From positions 434,001 through 498,000 of the forward strand of contig RSEE01000020.1 of NCBI GenBank assembly GCA_003971905.1: 64,000 bases of DNA. The letters are read 5' to 3'. Position numbers and translations under genes: made by a program. The notes beneath the pieces are model-generated. The model worked only from the letters and a program-made list of their open reading frames with translations. It was not told the origin of the DNA and made no database searches. Source of the stretch: Moniliella sp. 'wahieum' (lineage: Eukaryota; Basidiomycota; Moniliellomycetes; Moniliellales; Moniliellaceae). Position 1 is the first letter of the stretch, and each line of letters opens with the position of its first letter. Positions 1 to 10,162 of the stretch are shown here, one piece after another.

Positions 1-383
1 GACCGCATCTTGCCCGCGCCGGTAATTGGGCTGTTGAGAGGGGCCTGTTAGATGAGATGACGTTCTGGGCCCCCCATGCCTGCTTGGGGTCGTGGGCTGG
101 TGTCTGTCGAGCGCAGGGGATGCGGCCCATCAAAATGGGGAGCGACGTGAGATGGCTCATAGTCTTACGCCAGAGCTGCCTCACGCTGCGTAAAGTCGGT
201 GGGCCACTGAACCGGGGAGGGGTACACGTGGGATAGATTCGGCGGGCCGTGCGAGGACTACGCGACTACGCGTCGCAGTGTGACGGGCGAAACTAAATAA
301 AGACCCACATCGCGCAACCCTGGTTCCAGCTGCGCCCTTCGCCAGCCGGCAGCGCTCATCTCCCAATTACCACCACCACTCCC
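1..383. other. Stretch without a supportable gene
   Basis: No conserved reading frame or RNA gene is visible. The frames open here are short and have no recognisable protein pattern. The 3' part probably holds the promoter and leader of the membrane-protein gene that starts near 384. Confidence 0.5.
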
Positions 384-1524
384 ATGCCACGCCTCGCCAC
401 GTCTGAGCAGCAGCACCGCCACCTCGCCCCGCCCATCGGCAGCCGCCGCTGGACCTGCTCATCTGGTACAAGCCTGTGCCCATGGACACGCTCTTGCTGC
501 CAACAGCCTGCCCTTGCCTCCGCAGGCGCAGGTGCCCCGTGCCAACCCAGCCGAGGTCAGGGTGGCAATCGGCACCACGGCACTGACGGTTGCTCAAGAC
601 GGCTGCGGTGCTGTGGATCCTGGACGACCTTGCGATTGGGTGGCACCTGTTCAAGGAGGGTGCTGCCATTGCCTTCGTCGTACAACTCATGGTCGACTTG
701 CTCCGCAGCTGGGCCATCCTAGCCCTGGCTGTCATCATCCGCCGCACTCCCAGTCGGCACATGTGCTGCTCTCTCTGGCCCACTATTACCATCCTCACCA
801 TCTTGTCGTTGGGCGAGATCGGTCGTTCGGTACGCTGCGCCCTGTCTGCTCTTTTGCTCGTATCGTTACTCATGCTCTGCAGTCGTATCCCAAGTCATGT
901 ACTCCAAAGCGCGTAGCCGCTGGCACAACACGAGAAACTGGAACTCTTGGAGCTGGAAACGATGGGACTGCTCTTGCTTGACTTGCTGTGCTGGCTGTGC
1001 TGCCACGTCATCTACCTTCTGGGCGAAGCCCCCTCAACGAATTCCTCACTACCGAGATCTTCCCCGAACAGGTCTATGTGATCCTTCCACCAGGAAACTG
1101 CTCGGCCAACGCCCTCCTCCCCGCCCCAACACCCCGCGTCCTCCCTCACAGAGAACTCCTCTGGTTGCCCCACCACCCGCTGTTCCTTCCCCTGACCCAC
1201 ACCGACTCCGCCCCCCCAACCCCGGCAAACGGTCCAGCCCGCCCCAAGCCACGACAACCTTCCCCCCCACCGCCCCACAAGACCATAAGACACCACGCAG
1301 CCTGTCACAGGCACCCTGATTGACGCCCCGCCGTCGTACACCCCTATCGATGAGACTCTCACTTCGGCTCCTGCCGCTTCGACGACCGCAACCGAAACGG
1401 AGAGCATGGCTGAACGTCTTCCCCACGCGCAGAGCAGAGACGGACAGCGGCGATGGAATGGGACTGGGAGGACCAGCCGTTGCAAAGTTCTGAGTCGGAC
1501 CCCCAAGCTGCTTGGGGAAACTAA
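384..1524 (+). CDS. Hypothetical multi-pass membrane protein, frameshifted
   Basis: I do not recognise the family. Coding character is clear in pieces that lie in different frames. Around 591-740 the frame reads a hydrophobic stretch containing AAVLWILDDLAIGWHLFKEG and then AFVVQLMVDLLRSWAILALA, two or three likely membrane spans. A further hydrophobic segment (LTILSLGEIG, then LLLVSLLMLC) lies near 800-880 and another (GLLLLDLLCWLCCHVIYLLG) at 964-1025. The part after 1080 is proline- and threonine-rich, with an APPSYTP-like piece at about 1325-1345. The tail reads MEWDWEDQPLQSSESDPQAA and stops at 1522-1524. The start at 384 is the first ATG in a plausible context but is uncertain, and introns cannot be placed. 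It could be a tetraspan plasma-membrane or vacuolar protein with an acidic cytosolic tail; that is inference only. Confidence 0.45.
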
Positions 1525-2429
1525 ACCCGTCGCACCCGTGCGCATGTGCCTTCCCCTTCCTCAGCCTCGGCCTCTGCCTCTTTTTCCTCCTCCTTCTCTG
1601 CCTCCTTCTCCTTCTTCACTTCTTACCGTCTTGGTCCGCTTCATCCTCCAAGCCACGCATCTTCACGACTCCTTGTGCGGCAGACTTGACGTTCACCCCA
1701 TCGTCGCCATTGCATTGTATTGGCGTCATGAAACTGCCCGCTTTTGCTAGCCATTGAACAACGATCCTACCATCGAGTTTCCACTCTGGCTGGTGTTCCC
1801 TTGTCCCTATTGTCACTATGGCCTGAACTAGCAGAGGAGGCTGTGGAGGGTTGAGGGTTGAGGATTGAGGTTCGGTGTGTCGGATTCAAACTCACATGGT
1901 TCCCTTGACTTGGTACCACTGCAGTAGCGTTGGAACATTCAAGGAAGCTGTCGGGATGGGAGAGAGATTCAGCTGTGTTGGCTGGGGGGGGCATTACCCC
2001 CTCATGCGTCTTCATCTGGTTGGGTACCATCATCGAGATGGAGATGGCTTTTACAATTCTACTAGACTGAATCCGACGCACCGCTGCTCCAAAACCAAAG
2101 GAGGAATTCGTGTGGTATTCAGCTAGGCGGAGAACCACACATGCACAGATGCTCACCAATCCCTTGTTCGTCTCGGGAGGTAGATAACATAGCCGCCGTC
2201 GTATCCGTTGCGATTTAGGCCGTGACAAGCAAAAGGTAACAAAAAGATGTAATTGGTCGTAAAAGCAGAGAGGGAGTGAGGTAAAGCGTTCGTAACAAGA
2301 GAAGGAAGGGACGAGGAGAGAAAGTAGGCAGGAATAACCCACTCCCCGGCCGCTATAGGGGAATAAGCGAGGAGAGGCAAACAGAAAGAAGGATATGCAG
2401 AAGGAAGAGGCACCTGAGGCTACGCTTTC
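1525..2429. other. Intergenic region between convergent genes
   Basis: This separates the 3' ends of the membrane-protein gene and the GMC oxidoreductase. A 191-codon open frame on the minus strand (1767-2342) has no recognisable motif and reads like the translation of pyrimidine-rich non-coding DNA. A short run of degenerate GGTTGAG/GATTGAG units at about 1849-1870 matches the large array near 61.6 kb. Confidence 0.5.
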
Positions 2430-4692
2430 TTAGCAGTTGTCTTCCTGGATCAACTCGGCACCAATCTCGCCAATGGCGTAGGTAAGCGTGAGAAGATGCT
2501 GCGAGAAGAGATGGGGGCAATCGAGGCATCAATGACACGCAGACCGTTGGTGTTGTACACATTCAACCGGTCGTCGACCACCCACCGTGCTCGAGGGGAA
2601 GCATGGCATTGGACGAGGAAGGGTGGTATTCCGTTCCAGCATTCTGCTTCAGGTACCGGCTCCACTGCTTGCTCGTCTTGACCTTGGCTGAGGCGTCGGA
2701 CTCGCCCTTGACGTACTTGGACATGGTCTTGGACTCACCAATCTTGCGTGCCATCTCACAGCCGTGGGACAGGAGGTGAATGTCGATTTTGTTCTTGCCA
2801 AAGCCAGGGTCGATGGCCGGAGCATCAAATGCATTGTTGCTCTTGATCTGGATACTGCCATGCGAGGTGGGGTGCTGAAGGCCACACTGAATCAAGATGG
2901 AACCGTCCATCATAAACAGCAGGATCTCCACAGCGGGCACGTCGGCCGGGTAGAAAGTGTGGGTCAACTGGTGCAGCGTGGCACGGTAGCCCTGCTTGAC
3001 CGTTTCCGGCGCATCGTAGGCATCGACATACTTGTCCATGTTGGACGTGATGTTCTTGACGATTTCCTCAATTCCACCAGCTTCGAGTGGGCACGTAGGC
3101 CACCGCACTGTTGGCCCACGAGTCCTTGGCAGGGTCCCCAGTGAAATTGCTCGGGGGCATCTTCACGCCATCCGCGGCAGTGTACATGAGCGATGAGCTG
3201 AGGTGGTCTTGGAGGTGGAACCCGACGCCCGGAACATCCCCTTGCTCTACCTTGGCCGCATCCAGCACCGACTTGTCTCCCACACCCGAAAGTTGCAAAA
3301 GTTGAGCCGAACCCACGGTACCAGCCGAAAGAATCACTTCCTTCTTGGCCTTGACGGTGACACGGACGAGTGGTTCGACTTGGCATATTGCACACCCGTC
3401 GCACCGGCGTCTTGGAGGAACGGTCAACAGAATCTTGGTAGCTTGGTGGCCGACAAGCACATGAAGGTTGCTCCGGTACAGGTAAGGGTCCAGATAGCCC
3501 GTGCGGGAGACTGCGGGTCCAGTTGGAGGGGTTGATGGCTGAGGTACTGAGGAAAGGGCCGGTGTTGTTGCCACTGTCGGGTCGTGGTTGACGACAATGC
3601 CCAGCGAGTCTTGGGCACCTTGGAGGAACGCACCAACACTGGCAAAGCTTGTGCCAGGCCAGAATGGTGGATCGGGCCAGATTCACCGTGAGATTCTTCG
3701 TCGTACCACAACAGCTTGTGTGGCGGTCCGGCGCACCTTGTTTGACAATCTTCTCCAGCCCCTTCTTGGGCTTGGTAAACGTCTCGGTTTTCTTCAGGTA
3801 GCAAACATGTTTTCCCAGCCCCAGGTGTCCTCGGCATCGTCGGAAATGTCCGAAACAAGGTTGGCCCAACCTTTCTGCTCGGCTTCGGGCTGACGGACAA
3901 GACATTCCGTTAATAGCACTCGATCCGCCTGCACGTTCGTAATCAATCCACCTCGAGAGTCAGTTTGGATGTGAAGAGGCGACTAGGAAGAGAAACAGGA
4001 CATACCGAGCACTTTTCCGCGGGGGTAGTAGATGGTGCGTCCACCCAGCCCCGACTGGGCGACGGTGTTGTCAGCCCAGTCTTTGACCGTGTGTTCGGAC
4101 GAGTTGATGAGCTATGCGCCGAGAGGGAATGGAATGAGAGGTTAGCACTACATGTGGATCCACGCGCGAATGACCGGACGAAAGGATATGAGGAGACAGT
4201 GAAAAGGGAAAAACGTACCATGGCACTGGGTGTGGTGATGGAAGGATCGCCTTCGCCGTGATGCCAGCTTCAATGACCGCGACGCTCACGGACGAGTCTT
4301 CGGACAGACGCGAGGCGACTACGAGGCCAGCGGTACCGCCCGCGACGATTACTGGTGAGAGACACGGAACGAATTGAGGACCGTATGATCAGCTTTGTGG
4401 CGTGATGAGAGATAGACGTTTAACGTCGCCTACATGGAAGGTGGGCGACAGGGGGCGGGGAGAAGAATGAAGTGGGAGAGTAAGTGCGCACCATAGTCAA
4501 ATGTTTTGCCGTCGAACTTCTTGCCGTTGGTGGAGATGCCGTGGGCGCGGAGGGGCGTTGGCGTGGGCGGTGCGGCGTTCGAAGGCAGGTGCATGGGAGG
4601 CGGCGACGGTGCTGACGGTGGCAACGGTGGCGGCGAGGGCGAGGGAGGGGCGAGGCGGCGCCAGCTGCGTGGCTGGCTGGAGGGCGGGCCAT
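2430..4692 (-). CDS. GMC family oxidoreductase (FAD-dependent alcohol/choline oxidase-like)
   Basis: This is a flavoenzyme of the glucose-methanol-choline family, which oxidises alcohols or sugars. The substrate is not identifiable. Order seen: ATG at 4692; a hydrophobic leader in a shifted frame (LALAATVATVSTVAASHA), probably a secretion signal; the FAD dinucleotide-binding start DYVIVAGGTAGLVVASRLSE, formed by joining across an intron (4352-4491); GMC signature 1, PRGKVLGGSSAINGM, formed across the intron 3929-4005; signature 2, LSAGTVGSAQLLQLSGVG, near 3280-3340; and the C-terminal EYHPSSSNAMLPLEHGGW with the first active-site His, then DASIAPI and QHLLTLTYAIGE with the second His position. 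The stop is TAA at 2430-2432. A third intron is 4112-4218. The body is broken by several single-base frameshifts. Restored length would be near 600 residues, usual for the family. Family call is firm; secretion is inferred. Confidence 0.88.
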
Positions 4693-5145
4693 GGCACAAA
4701 GGAGGTGGGTAGGGGTGAAGGAGTGTGGTGGTGGGAGTGGTGGTGGCGAGAGGGAAGCGTGGTGGCTGGGTCATATTATACGAAGCGGAGCTGGGTAGAC
4801 GCCTTCACCCCTGGACTGCTCCGCCCAATCTTGGCCCAACTGGTGGCGGCTGGGGGGGGGGGGCTGCGCGCCCTGCCGCGGCGTCTCACCGGTCTCACAG
4901 CGCCCCTGTGCGGGGTCTGTGTTGGGCCTGCTCCTGTCCTCGATAATCGCTCGATACTCGGAAATCAGTGGCCCCTCCGCCCCCCCGCCGGATCTGAAAC
5001 GTTTCAGGTGTGCCTGCGTTCTGCACGTTTGAAAACACGTCCCGGCTTAATTTTTTTTCGCTTCACCAGCCAGGCCCAGCCACCCCCGCACCGCCACCCG
5101 CACCACCTCCTCTCCCGCACCACACCACCCCCCTCGCTTGCAGCC
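4693..5145. promoter_or_regulatory. Divergent promoter region, GMC oxidoreductase / DBP7
   Basis: About 450 bp lie between two divergent ATGs. A TATA-like TATAATAT on the minus strand (about 4773-4783) sits roughly 85 bp upstream of the GMC start. A 12-13 base G run occurs at about 4851-4862. Pyrimidine-rich sequence precedes the DBP7 ATG. No specific regulator site can be named. Confidence 0.4.
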
Positions 5146-8047
5146 ATGGCCGACGAGCTGCAGCTCAATTCGCGCCTCCCACGCCCAAAACACCCGTTAC
5201 CCTCCGCCGATGCTCTCGGCACTGGCCGCGGTGCCAACGCAGCAGCCAAGGCCACCCCACCCGGCCAGCAGCGTCTTCTTCGACCGCTGCTGCCCTGGGG
5301 CCTGCCCCTGCTGCCACCGGCGCCTACAACCCCCTGGCGTTCTCAGCGCCCGAGGCCGTACTGGGAAACGCTCTGCGGACGATGACGCTGCGGGAAGCTC
5401 TGATAATCCACCAACAAGCGTTCGCGCGTTGGCCACGACTCGGCGATGCGCCTCCGCCACGGACCGAGGGGGACGAGATGAGCTCGTCTCTTTTTAGTCG
5501 TGTTCCATTCCGCGTTTGCAAAAGTCTCCAAGTCTTCCGTTCACCTCGGTCCTTCCAACGCGCCCACCACCGGTCCGTGACGTTCGATTCCTTGGGCCTT
5601 CACCCGCTGCTGGTCCGCACCTCAAGGGCCCTAATATGGGCATTGGCGAACGGCCTACTGATATTCAGAAACGCGCATTGACGTATCTCTTGCCGCAGGG
5701 CGGCTACTTGTGGACGGGGACGAGGGCGACCAGGCCCAGCCGCCCGCCGAGGAGAGACGTTGATGGCCAGCCAAACCGGGTCGGGCAAGTCTCTTGCCTT
5801 CTTGCTGCCCATCCTCGATCGCTCTTGCCCCTCTCCACACTCTCCTTTATCGATCGCAGCGTCGGCGGGTGTCTGGCCATCTCCTCACCCCCACGCGTGA
5901 ACTTGCGCGGCAGATTTACGAAGTGTTGGAAAAGCTGGTCAGCTTGCCCCTGCGCCTGCAAAATGCTTCGGGCGAAACGCAGGACGAGGTCCCGCATGGC
6001 ACTTGGATCGTACCCACTTTCTCTGTGGTGGATCGACCAAGAATCACGAGAAGCGGCGTCCCGCAAGGGCAGCACCATTGTCGTTGCCACGCCGGGCGGC
6101 TGTTGGACCACTTGCAAAACACCGCGTCGTTTGAAGTGGGCAAACTGCGTTGGCTTGTGCTCGATAGGCAGACCGACTGATGAACTGGGATTCAAGGAAT
6201 CGCTCGAGGGCATTTTCCGTGCCCTCGAGGGCCGACGCAAACTTCTCTCGCTGCGGCCAAGGCCAACGCAATGGCTTCCGACAGTATCCATGACAATGGC
6301 TATGCCCGACGGACCGTACAAGATGAGGATGTGTTGGAGACCATGGGGGTCCATTGGTGGGCGGGTCGCCGTACCGTGTTGTGCTCGGCAACGATCGACG
6401 AAGACATTCAGGCGCTGGCCGGACAGGCACTCAAGATCCCATCGTCATCCGTGGTCATGGAGGGAAGGATGATGAGGCGGTCAAGCGGTTGCCTCTCGAG
6501 CCAAAGGAGATTGACTCTAAGGCTCTCAATCTGGAGCGGAGCGCGTGTTCACGGCCGCCAGCTCAGCTGCTACAGAACTATGTTGGTCCCACCCAAACTG
6601 AGGCTGGTAACCTCATCGCTCTCCTTCGCCAGTCGATATACAACCACAAGACCGCCAGTCTGCCCTGCCTGGTCCCCAGGGATCATTGTTTATGAGCTGT
6701 TGACCGACAGTGTCGATTTCCACTGGCTCGGCATGGGTGGGTTCAAAATGGGCGATGCTGGGCTCAAGGAGCCTGAGGAGGACGAAGTGGCCAAGGACAA
6801 GCGCAAGGTATTCCTTACCAACCCGCTCTTGCCTGGTACCTCTTTCTACCGTCTTCACGGTAGCATGACCCAACAGGAACGCATTGCTTCACTCCGATCC
6901 TTTGCCTCCAAACAAGCCCATGCTGAAAGAGGGAAAGGCAGAGGGAGAGGGAGAGGAGCAAGAGGCGCACAAGGCGTCGGTCTTGTTTTGTACGTCGGTT
7001 GCGTCTCGCGGCTTGGATTTGCCCTCGGTCAGCACGGTCGTGCAGCTGGATGCCCCCACCGAGGGGGGCCCGTAGGAATATGTCCATCGGATCGGTCGTA
7101 CGGCCCGTGTGGGAAGAGCGGGCAAGTCATGGATCATGCTCTTGCCCACGAGTCCCCATCATCCAAAAGTACCAAGACGGAATGATCATCGACACCCCAA
7201 AAAGTCTATCCTACCATTGAGCCCGTGATTTCCGTGATGCTCTCAAGTCGGGCTTTGGGGGTGAGAATGACGAGTACGAGGCGCGGGGACGGATGTGCAA
7301 CTGGCATGGGAACGATGGGTGCTCAATTCGGAATCGGTACGTGCTACAGCTTGTTACTTCTTTTTTCTTCCTCATTTGCTTTTGCTTTTGCTTTGCCCAT
7401 TTGGTGTTCTTTCTGGCTAACCTGCAACCTGCTCCGACTGTCCTGTTAGGCTGCCGACCAAGCGCGTGCGGCGTTCCAAGCTCACCTGCGCGCATACGCT
7501 ACGCACCCCGTCTCGGAAAAGGGCATCTTTAGTCTGCGCGACGTGCATCTGGGTCACATTGCCAAGGCGTTTGCGCTACGCGAAGCCCCAGCTACGATCA
7601 AGGCCAAGGCCAAGAAGCACGCCGCAGAGGTGGCTGCTGCCGAAGCGGTCGAGAGCCGGGACAGGCGCAAGGTGCGTCGCGCCCAAGCCGCAGCCGAAGA
7701 GGCGCAAGAACACCAAGCGGGCGCACCAGCCGGACGACGTGGGTGCGAGCTCCGACTCGGAGTCGGATTCGGATTCGGATGGCGAGTCGGACTCGGACGA
7801 CGCGGAAGGAGAGGGCAGAGAGAAGCCCAAGGGCAAGGCGGCGACGATGGACCGCATGCTGGCCTTGGCCAAGGCGGCTGGCTCCAACGCCACTCGCAAA
7901 CCCTTTGCTGGACCCAAGCTCAAGGCCAGAGCCAAGGAGCAGTCGGCCGAGGCGCGGATGTACGCGGCGGTGCGGCACTTGGGAAAACGGTCGAAGAAGG
8001 AGGGCAAGTTGGTGGCATCGGGCGTGGACGATTTCCAGATTGCATGA
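5146..8047 (+). CDS. DBP7: DEAD-box ATP-dependent RNA helicase DBP7 / DDX31
   Basis: This is a nucleolar helicase acting in 60S ribosome biogenesis. The start is ATG 5146 (MADELQLN). Motifs in order across several frames: the Q-motif region GERPTDIQKRAL (about 5645-5680); motif I ASQTGSGKSLAFLLPILD (5768-5820); Ia LTPTRELARQIYEVLEKL (about 5889-5940); the DBP7-type KNHEKRRLRKGSTIVVATPGR (6040-6100); motif II as VLD-EADRLM-ELGF, which needs two restored bases at 6160-6195; CSATIDEDIQ (6383-6412); LHGSMTQQERIASLRSF (6857-6905); FCTSVASRGLDLPSVSTVVQ (6985-7040); and HRIGRTARVGRAGKS (7084-7128). After an intron (7337-7449) comes the diagnostic C-terminal block AFQAHLRAYATH...HLGHIAKAFALREAP, which separates DBP7/DDX31 from other DEAD-box proteins. 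The tail is basic/acidic with a Ser-Asp run and ends SGVDDFQIA at 8045-8047. At least six indels interrupt it. Identification is firm. Confidence 0.93.
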
Positions 8048-8323
8048 GACTCTTGGGGGGGAGGTTGACTTTGTGTGCTGTGTGGCTTGGGCTGTAGTGT
8101 TCGACTGGGGGGGATTGGCGAGATAGCGCGATCGGTGCAACTTGTGGCGGCGCCGAAACACGAAACATTCAATCGCCCACGCTGGACGTACCAACGCCGG
8201 CTGGGCGGATGGGTGCGGCCCGAGCGGGGGACGCGGCGTGTGAATGGAAACTGCGGAGGGCCTCGGCCTCAGCTGTTCCCCCCACCCACACCCCTCCCAG
8301 CCTCCATCCCCCGCCCCATCGCC

Positions 8324-9759
8324 ATGGCCGCCCCCACGTCTTCCCCCAGCCCTACACAGCCATCGACACCCACTTCCACCTCCTCCAGTGGGCCGCCCCC
8401 GACGTGCTGCACGTCAGCTTCAACCGCCCGCCCGTCAACGCCTTGATCGACCCGCTGTGGCAAGAAACCCACCGCATCTTTGACCATCTCCGCCGCGACA
8501 GCGATGTGCGTGCGGTGTGCTCAGTGGCCAGAACCGATGCTTTACCGCCGGCCTTGATGGTACGTCTTTTGCCTTCTTTCCTTTTTCCTTTTTCCTTTTG
8601 CCTTTGCTCTCGGTCTCGCTTCGTGCGCGTCTGGTACTGGTCGCTCTGACCAGTGACTTGCCTCCACGCCATGCCCACAGTGTTTGCCAGCTCCTTCCCT
8701 GACGGCGGCAGCGACCCGGCGCGCAAGGCGTTTCTCCTGCGTGAATACGTACGGGACTTTCAAGCTGCCATCTCGTCCATTGGTACGTCCTCTCTGTGCC
8801 TCTCTGCCTCTTCTTTCTCTTGGCCCTGGTTCGGTTACTTGTTCTGACCTTGTACGCCAGAGGACTGCGCGAGAAACCGGTGATTGCGCTGCGCAAACTA
8901 CTGCCTTGGCGCAGGGATCGATCTGCTGTCTGCCTGCGACATTCGCTATGCTGCTTCCGACTCGACGTTTAGCATCAAGGAAGTGGACATTGGTTTGGCG
9001 GCTGACATTGGCACGCTTCAACGGTTCCCCAAAATCGTCCGGTCCGAATCGGTGGTGCGCGAACTGGCCTTGACGGCGAGAAACTTTGGTGCGCAAGAAG
9101 CACTGGAGATTGGGTTTGTGTCCAAGGTGGTCCAAGGATCGTATAATGAAGTTCGGGTACGTCTCCCCCCTTTTCTCCCTTTCTTTTCTTTTCTTGCTTT
9201 GACGTTGAGCCCCGACGGTTGCCCTGGGTCTGGGCTGCGGGGATGGTAGTCTGATCAATCTGTGCTTCATGTCCTGCGTTTCAGCCGAGGCGATCCAAAC
9301 TGCCGCCCTGATCGCATCCAAGTCCCCTGTCGCAAGCGCAGCACAAAAGTACTCCTGGTTCACTCGCGAGACCACAGGTACGTTTCGTCCCGTTTTGTTC
9401 CGTTTTGTTTGTTTTTTCCCCTTCGGTTGGCTTGGTCTGGGCTGCGTACTGAGCAAGGCTTTGGATGGTCAACCCATCGTCATGGTGCAATGGCGCACCG
9501 TAGTGTCGAGGAGGGGCTTCGGTTTACACGCGCTTGGAACGCGGCCATGCTGCAGTCGGACGATGTTGTGGTACGTAATGATCTTAGCTGGGCTGGCAGG
9601 ATGAGGACGGTTGCGGGTGCGGGTGCAGGTGGGTTGGATGTGGATCGTGAGCCGGAACGACTAACAAGGATCTGGTCTCGTCCCCTTCGTCCCCCCTCTG
9701 CCCAGGCGGCCATGATGGCGACGATGCAGAAGAAGAAGGCGTCCTTTGCTAAATTGTGA
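8324..9759 (+). CDS. ECH1: Peroxisomal enoyl-CoA hydratase/isomerase, delta3,5-delta2,4-dienoyl-CoA isomerase type
   Basis: A crotonase-fold enzyme of unsaturated fatty-acid beta-oxidation. Seen: ATG 8324; HVSFNRPPVNALIDPLWQE (8410-8465); an oxyanion-hole strand SGQNRCFTAGLD (8523-8559); VFASSFPDGGSDPARKAFLL; a second oxyanion segment CLGAGIDLLSACDIRYAASD; then FSIKEVDIGLAADIGTLQR (8970-9025), the pattern of dienoyl-CoA isomerases, with the acidic residues of EVDIGLAAD that the family uses. ALTARNFGAQEALEIGFVSKV follows. Introns: 8560-8680, 8783-8860, 9157-9284, one starting at 9378 whose acceptor is unclear, and 9571-9705. All five donors are GTACGT. The protein ends ASFAKL, so the last three residues AKL form a type-1 peroxisomal targeting signal. 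Two or three frameshifts are present (after the ATG and near 8870). Isomerase activity is inferred from the motif. Confidence 0.87.
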
Positions 9760-10162
9760 GAACAACCATCGCGTATTAGCGGGATCCGATCTCGATCAGC
9801 CCAATCAGCAATATGTGCCAACGAGATGAAACGACCATGTGGCGTGGGGTCTGCTGGAGTTTGTTTTTGCCGTTACATTGGGTGGATGGGTAGTGGCTAC
9901 TGGGCTACTGGCCACTTCTCCGCCTTTTGGGCCGTACTTCATGCAGCAGAGCGCCAGCGCTACAGCTCTTCTCGTATTGCGCCCTAGTTCCTCAGTTCGC
10001 TCGACGTGGACGTTGCACAGAGTGCTACACGCCTAGAACGTACATGGTAATTGCCAATCGCCACACATTGCTATAGCTGTCTGGCGCCAGGCAAGGCAAG
10101 GGAGAGGGTATGGTAGATGACTGTTGTGGAAACCGAGGTGGGCGGCTTGCGCACCGAGTTTC
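9760..10162. other. Intergenic region between convergent genes
   Basis: About 400 bp between the stop codons of the ECH1-like gene and MTC5/WDR59. It should contain both 3' untranslated regions. No conserved reading frame or repeat is visible. Confidence 0.5.

Noticed and set aside
1767-2342. 191-codon minus-strand frame downstream of the GMC gene
   Set aside because: Translation is Ser/Leu/Phe-rich with no recognisable motif and lies where the GMC 3' untranslated region is expected.
2430-4692. GMC oxidoreductase as a true pseudogene
   Set aside because: It has the same density of indels as SEC24, DBP7 and the other conserved genes, so sequence error explains it equally well; all signature motifs are intact.
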